DNA of 64,000 nt from Microvelia longipes (lineage: Eukaryota > Arthropoda > Insecta > Hemiptera > Veliidae), in contig JACMZG010001913.1 of NCBI GenBank assembly GCA_018340805.1, positions 37,847,799 through 37,911,798 on the forward strand. The letters are read 5' to 3'. Below, one piece after another: positions 1-11,400 of this stretch. The notes beneath the pieces were generated by a model. It was not told the DNA's origin. It saw nothing but the letters and a program-made list of their open reading frames with translations, and made no database searches. The position numbers and the translations under genes were made by a program. The number at the start of each line of letters is the position of its first letter. Within the stretch, counting starts at the first letter, position 1.

Positions 1-477
1 TGCCTAGAAAGTCAGACCTAGGGTTTTCCTTCTTCAACTCTCCGGCACTGATGATGATCGTGAGGTTGAATAATGGTTTTAATAAAGGTTTTGAGGAGAG
101 ATTTTTGGGTTAGCTGTGTTTACTCCAGTGCTCAGTTTTCTGTTAATGTGGGCAAAATTGGTTTTGACTTACTTATATCTTCAACTCTCATTTCTTTAGT
201 AGACATTAATTAATTTAAAATTGTTGTCACATTTTATCTAAAAGTGTGAATCAAACTAAAATGAATAAATTGATCCAAATAAATGAAAATAAAAAAATAA
301 TTCAATCAAAATGGAAGGTTATTTTTTTATTTTAATTATGAAAGATCTGTATCATTTCTAATAAATTAGTGTATTTTTTTAAAATTATTTTCTAGGTATT
401 TGATATTGCCACTATTGTAAGTTTTTCATTGGAATTATTGTTAACAGTGTTACATTTTTTCTGTTTGATTAATAAAG
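1..477 (+). other. Intron of the GPALPP1-like gene with hammerhead-core-like repeat end
   Basis: This is intronic or upstream sequence of the first gene; the exon it belongs to lies to the left of the window. Bases 42-73 contain CCGGCACTGATGATGATC followed by a short hairpin and GAATAA, a motif also seen at 49338-49370 (+) and 27170-27203 (-). No coding potential is visible. Confidence 0.5.
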
Positions 478-1062
478 GTCGACTCGGATAATGATAAAAA
501 GAAACGAGAAGAATGGATGTTGGAACTGCCAGATAAGCATAGGAGTGGGATTACGAATGTTTTAGCTGCAAGGTCTTTTAAAACTAAAGTATCAGATGCG
601 CAAGTTGATCTTTCCTGGACTGAGACCCCTGAAGAAAAATTGAGGAAAGAGGCTTTAGAATCTGTAAGTTCTTTTTGATTTGTGTCGCAAGTAGGAACTA
701 TAATGTTCAGATAATTCTGCAAGGTTAGAAGATAATCCTCTGACTACGTGTTATGTAACAATGATTATGTTAGCATCTATTCTCAGACATTTTTTTTTAC
801 TTTTCATGTCTTTTAAAATGTTAAGATTTACCGATTTATTTCAGATTGGTAGAAGGAAACAGAAGGACATAAAAGAAGACTTGGCTCTTGAGATTACTAA
901 AAAGAGGGACAAACATATGGACAAGTTAGTTGAAAAATCAAAGAAAAAGAAATCTTCTAAATCACTTCTAGAAATGCATCAAGACAAATTACATAAAGAG
1001 AAGAAGGTTTGTTTCCTTTTGTTTTTTTTCATTAAATATATATATTATATATATATATATAT

Positions 1063-1093
<31 letters not shown>

Positions 1094-2451
1094 ATAATAT
1101 ATATATATATTATATATATTTATATAATATATATTAATATATAAATGCTTTATTTTACTATAATACAATTTTTTCATAACATTAGCAATTGATTTTCACT
1201 TATGAAATCATTTATTAGAGGCTGGTCAATGAAACATGTGGTCAATGCTTTTGTTGCTGTGCATGTATACTGTTTGATTTTAATGTTTGACAACAGACTA
1301 CACTGAATGACTTGTTCTCTGCACTTAACATTATAACAGAGGTCTCCAAACTGGGGTACGCGAGAGCCTAACAGGACGTTTAAACCAAAAATGTGTTAAA
1401 ATATATTAACAAATATTTATATAAAAAAATGAAATATAAAAGTTATTGAAAAAAATGTAAGAGGATCAAAGAAGGTGGTCACAGATAAATATGTTCAAAC
1501 TAATAACTAAATAGATAAGATAATCCTTCAATCAAAGCTGCCAAATTACAGGATGTAATATAACTAAGATATAAACATTTTTTTGTATCTTATTCAATTC
1601 GCTTTTTTTGTGTGCTAACGTTTACTTTTATATCTATTTTTAAGTGGTACTAACATTTTTTTAAGAGTAAGAAAAAAATTATTAATATATTTGAGTTTTG
1701 AATTGTTTTCCATAAAAATAAAAATATTTAAAAAATCATAATAAAAGGTTTGGGAGGAGGCGCAAATGTTTTGGTCTACTTTAAGAGGAAATAAAACAAA
1801 AAAGAGACTCCTACATTATAACATGAAAAGTTTGGAGACTCCTACATTATAACATGAAAAGTTTGGATACTCCTACATTATAACACAAACTTTGCTGATG
1901 ACAATACATTTCTGATTTCATGTGTAGAAAGTCATTTTTTAATGGTAATGTTAAAAAATTTAATAATGTTGGAAGCTAGAGGTTGGACTAGTTGGATATA
2001 TCTCCAAATATATTGGATTTTGATGGAAATCGTTGCCATACTTTGGGAAATAAATATATTTTTTTAAATACTCACATTACAAGTAGGGCTTGATGAGCAA
2101 AGATTCACAAAAAAACATCAAGTATATTCAAAAATAAATTTTATGTTGGTGGTGGTGGTGCTCTCTTGAACTTAAAGAAGGTCCATTTAAAAATTTAGTG
2201 TAATTGCCCTCAATGCAATTGTCATAATTCTTTTGGTAAATGAAATTATTTATTACTAAATGCTTTTATGTATTGTTGTTTTTATTTTGCAGAAATCTAA
2301 AAAAGAGGGTAAAGTTGAAGAAAGAAGACCATTTAGCCGTGAAACTGATTTGAGTTTAACTCGACTGACCCAGGCTCAAAAGCAATCCATCTACAAGAAA
2401 GCTTCACACTTAGATTCGAGATTCTCTTCCGGACATGCCAAATATTTATAG
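478..2451 (+). CDS. GPALPP1: GPALPP motifs-containing protein 1-like, 3' exons only
   Basis: Three in-phase exons, each a whole number of codons, are visible: 478-663, 845-1006 and 2293-2451 (TAG stop), 169 residues in all. Acceptors are AG at 476-477, 843-844 and 2291-2292; donors are GTAAGT at 664 and GTTTGT at 1007. The first exon holds the EEWMLELP segment and the DLSWTETPEEK segment; the second is a very lysine-rich helix; the last has RPFSRETDL and AQKQSIYKKA and ends RFSSGHAKYL. This order (ExWMxELP, WTxTP, basic stretch, RPFxRxxDL, AQKxxxxKKxxxLxxRFSxG) is the C-terminal half of the GPALPP1/KIAA1704 (DUF3752) family, a nuclear protein of uncertain function. The N-terminal GPALPP motifs lie upstream of the window. 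A (TA)n tract and unrelated repeat debris fill the last intron (1007-2292). Family assignment is from memory of the motif order. Confidence 0.82.
1026..1142. repeat. (TA)n microsatellite, interrupted
   Basis: AT dinucleotide tract with TAA and TTA interruptions directly after the donor of the second visible GPALPP1 exon. It generates spurious open frames of alternating I/Y on both strands. Confidence 0.9.
1801..1890 (+). repeat. 33-bp tandem repeat, about 3 copies
   Basis: A unit of about 33 bp (GAGACTCCTACATTATAACA and following bases) is repeated almost three times inside the last intron of the GPALPP1-like gene. The copies differ by only a few bases, which suggests recent slippage. Confidence 0.8.
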
Positions 2452-5340
2452 ATTTGTTAATGTATGTTTATTAGTTATTCATTTAGTTTTGGGGTTGTAA
2501 GACAAATAATTGAGGGTTGTGTTTATTGAGAGGAAGATTCTACTTCTGTTCCTTTGGGAAAAAGTGTAATTGACGAAGGGATATTAATTGAAAAGGATAT
2601 TCCTTTGTCAATACATCCATCCTATAATAACTCGACTCTCAATCCTCTGGAAAAAATTATTCATTTGATCTTAATGTAACCTTTAAATGTGAACTATCAG
2701 TCAAGACGATGAAGTTTTTAAAAATGATAGCATACATTTTGTGAAAATTTTACTTAATTTTTTTTTTTACAATTGCATACAAAAAGTATTTTTGAGCATC
2801 TGAGCTCAGCTTTAGACAATTTACACTCAGTTGGCCCTGATATTATGTAAGATTACTTTAATCCATTTTATAAGTTAAATGTCTACATGCCAAAAAAGAA
2901 AGTTATATTAAAAAAATAATTTAATAAGTGTGACTACTTAATATTTATAGATGTACCATATGAGGCCTCTAGTTATAAAATATGCTCAGTATAGACACTA
3001 TATGCCGTACATTGGTTTTACCAGTGCTACTGCTTATAAAATTAGGGTCTTTATAAAAGTCATCACACAATTTTTATTAGTATCAGGTAACACTGGTTAG
3101 TATGTTCAGGGAAAACAAGGTTCTGAATTCCAGAACCTTTTATCCATTTCAGAAATGGTCTCTAAGCCCTGTTTATTGGCTCATGTGAGTTCAAATTTAC
3201 CATTACTATTATTTTTATGAGAACCATTGTACAAATATGGTAATTTTGTTGCCACTTGAAATAACTTTGAAAAGCTGAACTGTAGTAGTAATAGGGTGGG
3301 GAGGTAAAACCAGGCAAATAGTCCATGTAGTTGGGCCCTTCTTGCCAGCCCCATTCCTTAACCTACACCAACTCTAAAAATAATCTCTTGAAAAGGTTGA
3401 TATATTGGAGGATATCTCTCCAACTAAAAAGAAGAAAGTTCCTCTTCATACAAAAGGCCAACTCTAAATATACAGGTACGGAGAGAAGTATAGGGCTTAC
3501 ACTCTGGAAGCAGGTGAAAGGCTGTCTTCTCATAATGCCCATACATGGGGCAGTTAGCCTCTGAGATTATGCCTAAAGTATTAATCCAGCCGACAGTGAC
3601 TCTTTTTGATACCACATTTAATTCTAAAAAATTTAATACCAATATCAGTGTATTCCAATAATTTTTCACTGAGCCAATAATCGGTGTTCAGAATTTTGTT
3701 CAAAACCACATAAAATAAGTATTTTTTAACTAAAAGCATATCATGACATTGTATGTCAAACAATAGCTTGGAGACAAATTTCAGAAATTGGTGATATTGG
3801 TAACAAATTAGAGAAAAATTAATGTGATTTCTAAAACAGTCGTTACTAAGGTCCAATTTAACTTTTCAATGTAATCTAAAGTGGTAAAACAATCACCATA
3901 TTGGTAAATTTCAATGTGTTTGAGTCAACTTACTGGGTGGGGGTATAGATCATGTATGAAAGACTAAGACCGTGTTTTCCCCATATTATTATGGACTGCA
4001 ATGTTGGTACATCTGAAATATTGCAAAAAGTGTATTTTAACTTTTCCTTATTTTATTTTAACTAAAATAATTGTTGATAGAGTTGGTTTAACTGCTTAAA
4101 CCGAAAATGTTTTAGTCTTTCTTTAGAATTTATGATTAAAAGCAATCTGATTTATTTTGCTTTCCCTAAACATATCATTTATAATTTTGGTTTTAAAATG
4201 TAAACACATAAGCCTCAGGTCATTTTGTAATTAATGTTTATGATAAGAATTGCTATTAATTAGTTCTACTTGATGTTAAATATTATATATCTATGTGTGC
4301 ACTACTTACTACCTCCAGACGGTGTATAATGCTAATCGATGTATAATGCGACCTCGTGATGTCGAGACCCCGGGGGCGACCCACCAAACTGAGTTTAATA
4401 ATGCAGAATTGCTTTTTACAATGGTTTAATTACAAAACCTAGTAACATTTGTAAGCAACATCACTACTAATGTCTGTATCACTGTGAGTTCACACTAGTT
4501 GTTACTGTAGTATTGAGAACTAGTGTCTCACAAGGTATCACTATTAGGTATTTAGTATTGATTTAATGTCTTGTAGCTAACTTTTTAATATTAGTACCAA
4601 TGTGTATTTCTGTTGCTTAACTGTGTTGAATAACCAATATTTATTTAGTGTTTACCCAAAGCCTTTTATATAAAAAAAGACGTCTGTGATATTTTTTTGC
4701 ATAGAATAAATTTTTTATCACAAAATCTACTATAAAAAAAACTTACAACAACCCATTATTTTATTTTTATAATGACTCTTACAAAGAGGTCTAACATTTA
4801 TTTTTGAGAATAATGTTTTATCACTGTTAAAAAATGTAATGTGGCTTAGATTTACCTCAAATAAGGCATTTATTTAAGGTTAGAAAAATCCATTTAAATT
4901 TTAGAGAAAAAAATTTGAAAGTAAACATCATGTATAAAATATTATTGTAGCTGTTACCCTGGTATTGTTATTCCTTAAAAAAATATAATTATTACATTCA
5001 AATACTTTTTGTTTGGATTTCTAAGATTTCAATCATTAAAAACTGGTCAAATCTAAGCCCAGTCAAGTTGTAAATATGTAATAATTGTTTAGAGTGTTTT
5101 TCATTTATTTTTTTTACATTAAGTCTGTATTTTTTGTTAATAAATAAAGATAATATTAGTTTTAAAATGTATTTTTATATTGTTTATATTAGACTAGCCT
5201 TAAATAAATAGATTACTAACACAGAAAATGGTTCAATTATAATTTTTTGATGTTAAAAAAAATTTGATGTTTTTATTCCTTAACAGCCCTGATTGAGATC
5301 CTTTCAGGACCTGGAGAGTATGGTAGGTGAGTGAGCTAAG
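2452..5340. other. Intergenic AT-rich DNA, no gene seen
   Basis: Downstream of GPALPP1. Open frames around 3331-3856 lack codon character, splice context and recognisable motifs. A stretch near 3290-3360 with GTTGGGCCCTTCTTGCCAG resembles one at about 44455-44530 (GTTGGGCCCTTTTTGCTAAC), so it is probably a dispersed repeat. A small GC-rich patch at 4300-4395 (CCCCGGGGGCGACCCACCA) stands out from its surroundings but has no identifiable identity. The remainder shows nothing. Confidence 0.5.
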
Positions 5341-6012
5341 CCCTAAGAACCCCCTGTGATCACATGAATGACTTGAACTCCCTAGTCCTGGGTTTTTCAA
5401 CACCTCCATGATCACATGAATGACTTGAACTCCCTAGGTCCGGGTTTACAACTCCCCCATGATCACATGAATGACTTGAACTCCCTAAGCCCGGGTTCCT
5501 CAACGCCCCATGAATGACTTAAACTCCTAGGCCAGGTTTCTCAACGCCCCCATGATCACATGAATGATTGAACTCCCTAGGCCCAGGTTTCTCACACCCC
5601 CATGAATCACATGAATGACTTGAACTCCCTAGGCCAGCCGGGAATTTGAACTCAAAGCCCGGGTTCCTCAATCCCATGAATGACTTAAACTCCCTAGGCC
5701 CAGGTTTCTCAACGCCCCCATGATCACATGAATGACTTGAACTCCCTAGGCCCAGGTTTCTCAACACCCCCATGATCACATGAATGACTTGAACTCCCTA
5801 GGCCCGGGTTCCTCAACGCCCCCATGATCACATGAATGACTTGAACCCTAGGCCCAGGTTTCTCAACGCCCATGATACATGAATGACTTGAACTCCCTAG
5901 CCCAGGTTCTCAACGCCCCATGTTCACATGAATGACTTGAACTCCCTAGGCCCGGGTTTTCAACACCCCCATGATCACATGAATGGCTTGAACTCCCTAG
6001 GTCTGGGTTTAG
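5341..6012. repeat. 53-bp GC-rich minisatellite, about 13 copies
   Basis: The unit reads roughly CATGATCACATGAATGACTT, then GAACTCCCTAGGCCCGGGTT, then TCTCAACGCCCC. ATGAATGACTT recurs about every 45-55 bp from 5363 to 5983. Copies vary by small deletions (units of about 43-54 bp) and T/C changes at CCCGGG versus CCCAGG. The unit is not a multiple of three, so the open frames across it on the minus strand (5233-5415, 5519-5779) are artefacts. It is much more GC-rich than the flanks. Confidence 0.9.
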
Positions 6013-6340
6013 GGACTAGGAATTTGACTCCCTTGTCAAATTTAATTATTGACTATTATTTCTTCTTATAAAACACTAACTATAGACTAATTTTAATGAA
6101 AAGTTTCATACATCAGAAATGAACTTTTGGAACACATTTTTAATTTTTGTTTTTAGTTAAATTGGCTTTAAATTACATACTATTTTGAATTTTAACTAAT
6201 AAAAAATGTTTTAGACTAATAAATTTAGTTGCCTATTATAAAATAATAGTTCACTTTAAAAAAAAAATAATATAAATATAGCAGAAATAACTTACAAGTT
6301 ATAAAGAATAAACATCATATTAGGGTAAAAGAGTATAATA

Positions 6341-7714
6341 ATGGACCCAGAAGCATTTAAAATTGCAGACCATGAAGGATATGTACAAATTGCTAGTGAC
6401 ATTGAATCAAAACTTAAAACCCTTGAATCAAAAACTAGACACACTATTAGACCAAGAGCCCAGGGGTGTTTTGTTAATAAAAAGTGTAATGGCTGTAACT
6501 GGTCTCAATTTTTTGTAAATACCTTCCTGAACAAGGATCTGCAATTCTGCCGACTCGTGTAGGATGGGCATCTCAGGCAGAACACACTTTACAGGTCAAA
6601 TTTACCACCGAAGTTAATAAAAAAGTGTAATGGCTGGAACGGGTATAATTTTTCGTAAATACCTTCTGCAAGGATCTGCAATTCTGCCGACTCGTATAGG
6701 ATGGGCATCCCAGGCAGAACGCACTTTACAGGTCAAATTTACTACCCAAGTTAACAAACAGTGTAATGGCTGGAACCGGTCTCAATTTTTCGTAAATACC
6801 TTCTTGAACAAGGATCTGCAATTCTGCCGACTCGTATCGGATGGGTGTCCCAGGCAGAACCTTTGACCCCTAAAGTGCGTTCTGCCTGGGACACCCATCA
6901 TGTTCAGGAAGGTATTTACGAAAAATTGAGACCGGTTCCAGCCATTACACTTTTTGTGAACAAAACACCCCTGGGCTCTTGGACTATATTAGATACAAAT
7001 AAAAAATATAATGACTGAGTTAGAACACATTAAAAGAAGAATCAATTTCTTAGAAAGGAAAGGAAGAATGAAAAATATAATTATTGAGGGAATTGACCTG
7101 AGGAGTTTACAGAGAGTAAAGGAACTGCATCAAGAAATATTGCATATTTAAACAGTACTATGGATACAAACACTTCAATCCAAGATATAGACTTCATTGC
7201 CAGGATGGGCGACACCAGAGTTAAAGTTGGTTTTATTAGATATTTACATAAGATGGAGATCTTAGCTAATAGATCAAAACTATACAATACAGGTATTGTT
7301 ATGTATAAGGATTTGCTTAAAGAAGACAGGGAAACAAATAAAACTCTGCCTTTAACGAAAACAGCAAGAGAATGTGGTGATCACACCATCATAAGAAACT
7401 GCAACCTGATTGGAAATGGAAAACAATGGTCTCTTGAACAAACTCAAGAGAAGTTTGGAAATAAACTACTATCAACCAGCAGTGAACATTCTAGCTCAAA
7501 AAAACAACATTTAGATCAGAAATCATCATTAGTGGAACCTGGAATCTCATCGGTTAAAATCAGTAAAAGAAATAAGAATAAAAATAAACAAAAGAAATTT
7601 TTTAATACCAAACAAAGTAAAAAATTGATAAATTTGACAAGTAATTCAACTGCTGCACCAAATTCAGATATTACTGAAAAATTATCACTAAATCAAACTA
7701 TGAGTCTATTGTAA
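6341..7714 (+). pseudogene. LINE ORF1-like remnant, interrupted by a foldback insertion and frameshifts
   Basis: A start at 6341 opens a frame with a short coiled-coil-like N-terminus (ESKLKTLESKTRHTIR). It is cut at about 6452 by a foldback insert. After the insert, 7018-7150 encodes ELEHIKRRINFLERKGRMKN and an IIIEGID segment, typical of the domain after the coiled coil in LINE ORF1 proteins. A +1 shift near 7145 leads into 7160-7714, whose first part (DIDFIARMG..., KVGFIRYLHKMEILANRSKL, MYKDLLKEDR) follows the pattern of insect LINE ORF1 C-terminal domains. It ends in a basic Ser/Lys-rich tail. No ORF2 reverse transcriptase follows; a (TA)n expansion begins at 7790. Family membership is inferred from motif pattern only. 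Confidence 0.55.
6452..6982. mobile_element. Foldback element nested in the LINE ORF1 remnant
   Basis: The ends are near-perfect inverted repeats: CCAAGAGCCCAGGGGTGTTT at 6452 and its complement ending 6982. The left arm contains three tandem copies (about 6478-6610, 6615-6750, 6755-6860) of a unit of about 135 bp (AAGTGTAATGGCTG...GGTCTCAATTTTTCGTAAAT...GCAGAACGCACTTTACAG). The right arm (about 6868-6982) is one inverted copy. The flanks read ACTATTAGA (6443-6451) and ACTATATTAGA (6983-6993), a possible target duplication with a 2-bp indel. No transposase is encoded. Confidence 0.75.
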
Positions 7715-7787
7715 ATGATCCAGCAAATGAAGTTGCAAAAACTAAAGAAAAGGAAAAACAAAAAAGTAAAATATATAGTAATATATA

Positions 7788-8275
<488 letters not shown>

Positions 8276-8357
8276 GCCCTTACATACATATAGTTATATA
8301 GTAAGGGGGCTGATTTCCCTTTAATAGTTTTACCTAGAGTCGCTCAGGGTTGAAGAG

Positions 8358-8485
8358 AACTAATGAGGTTGGCCTGATATGAAATTAAATTAAGGGTGTG
8401 GTTTAACATACAGGACTAATGTTATTGGCTTCTTAAATTATTTTCCCACGCTGTCAACTGATTATAATAGTGCGTTATATAAAAG
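8358..8485 (+). mobile_element. Dispersed repeat with CAATGAGGTTGGCCTGAT-like motif, copy 1
   Basis: Contains CTAATGAGGTTGGCCTGATA, then a GGTGTGGTTTAACATACAGG core, then TGTTATTGGCT and CACGCTGTCAACTGATTATA. The same string of motifs occurs at 18182-18303 (+) and, inverted and shortened, at 25109-25185. In the 18 kb copy the first part is bounded by inverted CCAATGAGGTT / AACCTCATTGG, suggesting a small non-autonomous element. Confidence 0.6.
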
Positions 8486-9642
8486 TATAGAAGAATGTAG
8501 AAGCAGGTATACCACTAACACCCTATCTAGTCAGTGGTACATGTAAACTTAAGTTGTGCAATCCACTTCAGTTGCACACAAAAACTGTACTTAGCTTGTT
8601 TAAATATGGCCATCTTAGACACGATTTTTAAAGTAATTATAAATAAACAAAATAGTTTTAAATCATTAAATAATAAAATATTTAATTGCTTAGTACGACC
8701 TTTTAACTAATTACATTTTAATTGAACCCTTGATGGTATTAATTAATCAAACAATCATGTAACAAATCCTTTATTTCTTCAAATAATAATAATATTTAAT
8801 ACAAGATAACCCTAAAATAACAAAAATAAAATTTCTTTTTTAAAATAGAAAAATATAAATTTAATAACTTTTATTAAGTATTAAAATAAGGAATACATAA
8901 TAATAAAAAGTCAGGTGTGGGAAAAGTCTACATTAGTCGCAAAATTAGTGTTTTATTATTAACATCAATTTAAATGTTTATTTCAACTTCATATGACAAG
9001 CTGCTCATAAAAAAATTGATTCAAGTACAACATATTTTGTGTATAAAAACAATTCTACGAACATATTTGTTCATAAAAAAAAAAATTATTTATGTGAATG
9101 AAAAATAACGTATAACTATGCTGCAAGTTAAGTTATGCAATATGTAATAGACTGTACTCAGTCCTGTGAATCGTCTCAAAAAAGTACAGCACCTTAAAAT
9201 TTTAATTTTGAGACCCTTTAGTTTTAAAAGATGCTTTACATTATTCTAAAATGATATTTTTTAACAAGAAATATTATCATTTTGGTCCTAAGAACAAACC
9301 TCACATACAAAGTCTGTACGAAAAGTTTTAAAAAATAATATACACAAGGCACTTCAAATCTAGGATAGATGATATTGTTAAAATATATTATTATTACAGC
9401 ATAAAGATACAAACAATTATCTTTAGAAAAATATAATCCTATGATGGTTTACTAAAAGCTCCTACTTTTAATAGGATCAAATCCTAGGCTCTGAGATAGG
9501 TAACCATTCTCTTTATTATATGTCTTTAAAACAAGGAAAATGTTTATGATCTATGTTTATGTTTGTATTTTAAATTTTGGCACAAGCTAAATATATATTT
9601 GTTCTTTAATATTCAACTTCTCTTAAGAAACAATCATTCAAA
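8486..9642. other. Intergenic AT-rich DNA downstream of transaldolase
   Basis: No coding potential. It includes the 3' flank of the transaldolase gene; TTTATT at 9512-9517 (AATAAA on the minus strand) lies about 126 nt past the stop codon and is a candidate polyadenylation signal. No other structure was recognised. Confidence 0.5.
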
Positions 9643-10608
9643 TTATTGCTTTAAAATTTCAGTCAAGATATCTTGCAGTTTCCTGGCATCAACAGCAAAA
9701 TTCCTGATACCTTCAGCTAATTTGTCAGTTGCCATTTCGTCTTGATTCAACAACCAACGGAAAGAAGGTTCATCGATGCTGATCTTCTCAGCTACAATTT
9801 TCATAGCGTTTTCAGCACTTAGTTTGCAAGGAACATTTTCTTTAGAATCTTCAAGTTCTTGAAGCAGTTTAGGACTTATAGTGAGTAAGTCACAACCGCA
9901 TAACTCCTTGATTTCACCAGTATTACGGAAAGATGCCCCCATAACTTGAGTTTTATAACCAAATCTTTTATAGTAATTGTAAATTTTTGTCACTGATTTC
10001 ACACCAGGGTCTTCTACAGCAGGGATTTCTTTAAGGTTGTGTTTCTTCAGATTCCAATCTAATATACGTCCCACAAAAGGAGAAATTAAAGTAACGCCAG
10101 CTTCGGCACAAGCAACAGCTTGACAGAAACTGAACAATAAGGTAAGATTACAATGAATCGAATCTTTCGATTCCAATATTTCAGCTGCTTTTATTCCTTC
10201 CCATGTTGAAGCTAATTTAATCAAAACTCTATCTTTGCTTATTCCGTGTTCTTTGTAAAGGTCAATAATTCTACGAGCTTTCTTAATACTTTGTTCTGTA
10301 TCAAATGATAATCTAGCATCAACTTCAGTGGAGACACGACCAGGAATAATTTTTAAAATTTCGACACCAAAGAGAACAACTAGTTTATCCATAGCCAGTT
10401 CGAGCTGCAAATTAGCATCGGATTCATGCTGTTTCGCATATTCACAAGCCTGAACCAATAACTTCTTATAATTAGGTTTACCTGAAGCAGCTAAAATCAA
10501 CGAAGGGTTCGTAGTGGCATCGGTGGGTTTATATTTGTCGATACTCTCAATATCGCCAGTATCGGCAACGACAGTTGTAAAATTTTTTAATTGCTGAAGA
10601 GAAGACAT
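9643..10608 (-). CDS. Taldo: Transaldolase
   Basis: A single open frame encodes 321 residues. The start is the ATG complementary to 10606-10608 ([10 protein letters not shown]); the frame continues four codons upstream but without another ATG. Transaldolase transfers a dihydroxyacetone unit between sedoheptulose-7-phosphate and glyceraldehyde-3-phosphate in the non-oxidative pentose phosphate pathway in the cytosol. The class signatures are all present: [10 protein letters not shown] with the catalytic Asp at residue 16, [11 protein letters not shown] at 30-39, [12 protein letters not shown] with Glu95, and [12 protein letters not shown] with the Schiff-base Lys131, followed by the [18 protein letters not shown] segment and [10 protein letters not shown]. 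Length fits animal enzymes. No intron interrupts the coding region. The gene is divergent from ARL3, with start codons 792 bp apart. The reading frame is intact. Confidence 0.97.
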   Translation of the reverse strand: MSSLQQLKNFTTVVADTGDIESIDKYKPTDATTNPSLILAASGKPNYKKLLVQACEYAKQHESDANLQLELAMDKLVVLFGVEILKIIPGRVSTEVDARLSFDTEQSIKKARRIIDLYKEHGISKDRVLIKLASTWEGIKAAEILESKDSIHCNLTLLFSFCQAVACAEAGVTLISPFVGRILDWNLKKHNLKEIPAVEDPGVKSVTKIYNYYKRFGYKTQVMGASFRNTGEIKELCGCDLLTISPKLLQELEDSKENVPCKLSAENAMKIVAEKISIDEPSFRWLLNQDEMATDKLAEGIRNFAVDARKLQDILTEILKQ

Positions 10609-11400
10609 GATCGAAACCACTCCCAGATATGAACTGATCTAGTTATACAAATTTCAAAATTTTAGTACTCACGGGTCAGGGTCAAAACACCACTTCCCAG
10701 CGATTTTAAAAATCAAATGAAACGAAATCACGCCTTCTAACACTCAAACCCGGCATGCAAATGAGAAAGGGATGCAGTTCACATTCGAGAAAAAAACAAC
10801 TCTCACTTCAATTATTTCTTCTTGTTTTTCATTGAAAACATAAAGGTTGTAGGGTAGTGAATAGTCACAGAGGATTAAAAACTTTTTAACTACGTTTCTT
10901 TGATAAAACTACTAGATTAAAAATACACGCTAGGACAAGTTATTATTTATTTTATTATTGGTTATTTGTATTATATTAACAAAGATTAAGCTAATTCATT
11001 GCATTTTTGTAGCTTTGACCTCTACGCTTGCTAAACCATCTATGATTTTTAAAGTTGTTAAAGTTTGTTATTCAGTTATAAATCTGTATTTAGATCCATA
11101 TTTTATTCCACATGCATTTTTGTTTTGTTTCACATACTGATATTTTCGTTGCGTAGTGACCCGCCAAACAAACAAGTACAAAAACTATTATTCCCTCTAC
11201 AAACTCATTTATTACTAAAGAAACACCGTATTCAAAGTTTAAAGTATTTTAATTTAAAAACACGCAAATGACTTTTTCAACTTAAAAGATATTTATTTAC
11301 TCAACATGTATATTTAAATAAATCATATTTCTGACGATATATGAACGGGTTAAAGTAAAAACAGTTGATTAAATCAATCTAATTAATATTGGATCTTAAA
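10609..11400. promoter_or_regulatory. Intergenic region between divergent transaldolase and ARL3
   Basis: This 792-bp interval separates two head-to-head start codons, so it should contain both promoters unless ARL3 has a more distal first exon. The part next to transaldolase (10660-10800) is less AT-rich and holds CCCGGCATGCAAATGAG. No TATA box or initiator can be assigned with confidence. The short open frames at 10958-11271 look non-coding. Confidence 0.4.

Noticed and set aside
4300..4395. GC-rich patch with CCCCGGGGGCGACCCACCA as a tRNA or rRNA piece
   Set aside because: No A/B boxes, cloverleaf or rRNA similarity could be seen.
5519..5779. Minus-strand open frame of 86 codons
   Set aside because: It runs through the 53-bp minisatellite, whose unit is not a multiple of three; the apparent repeats in the translation come from indels in the copies.
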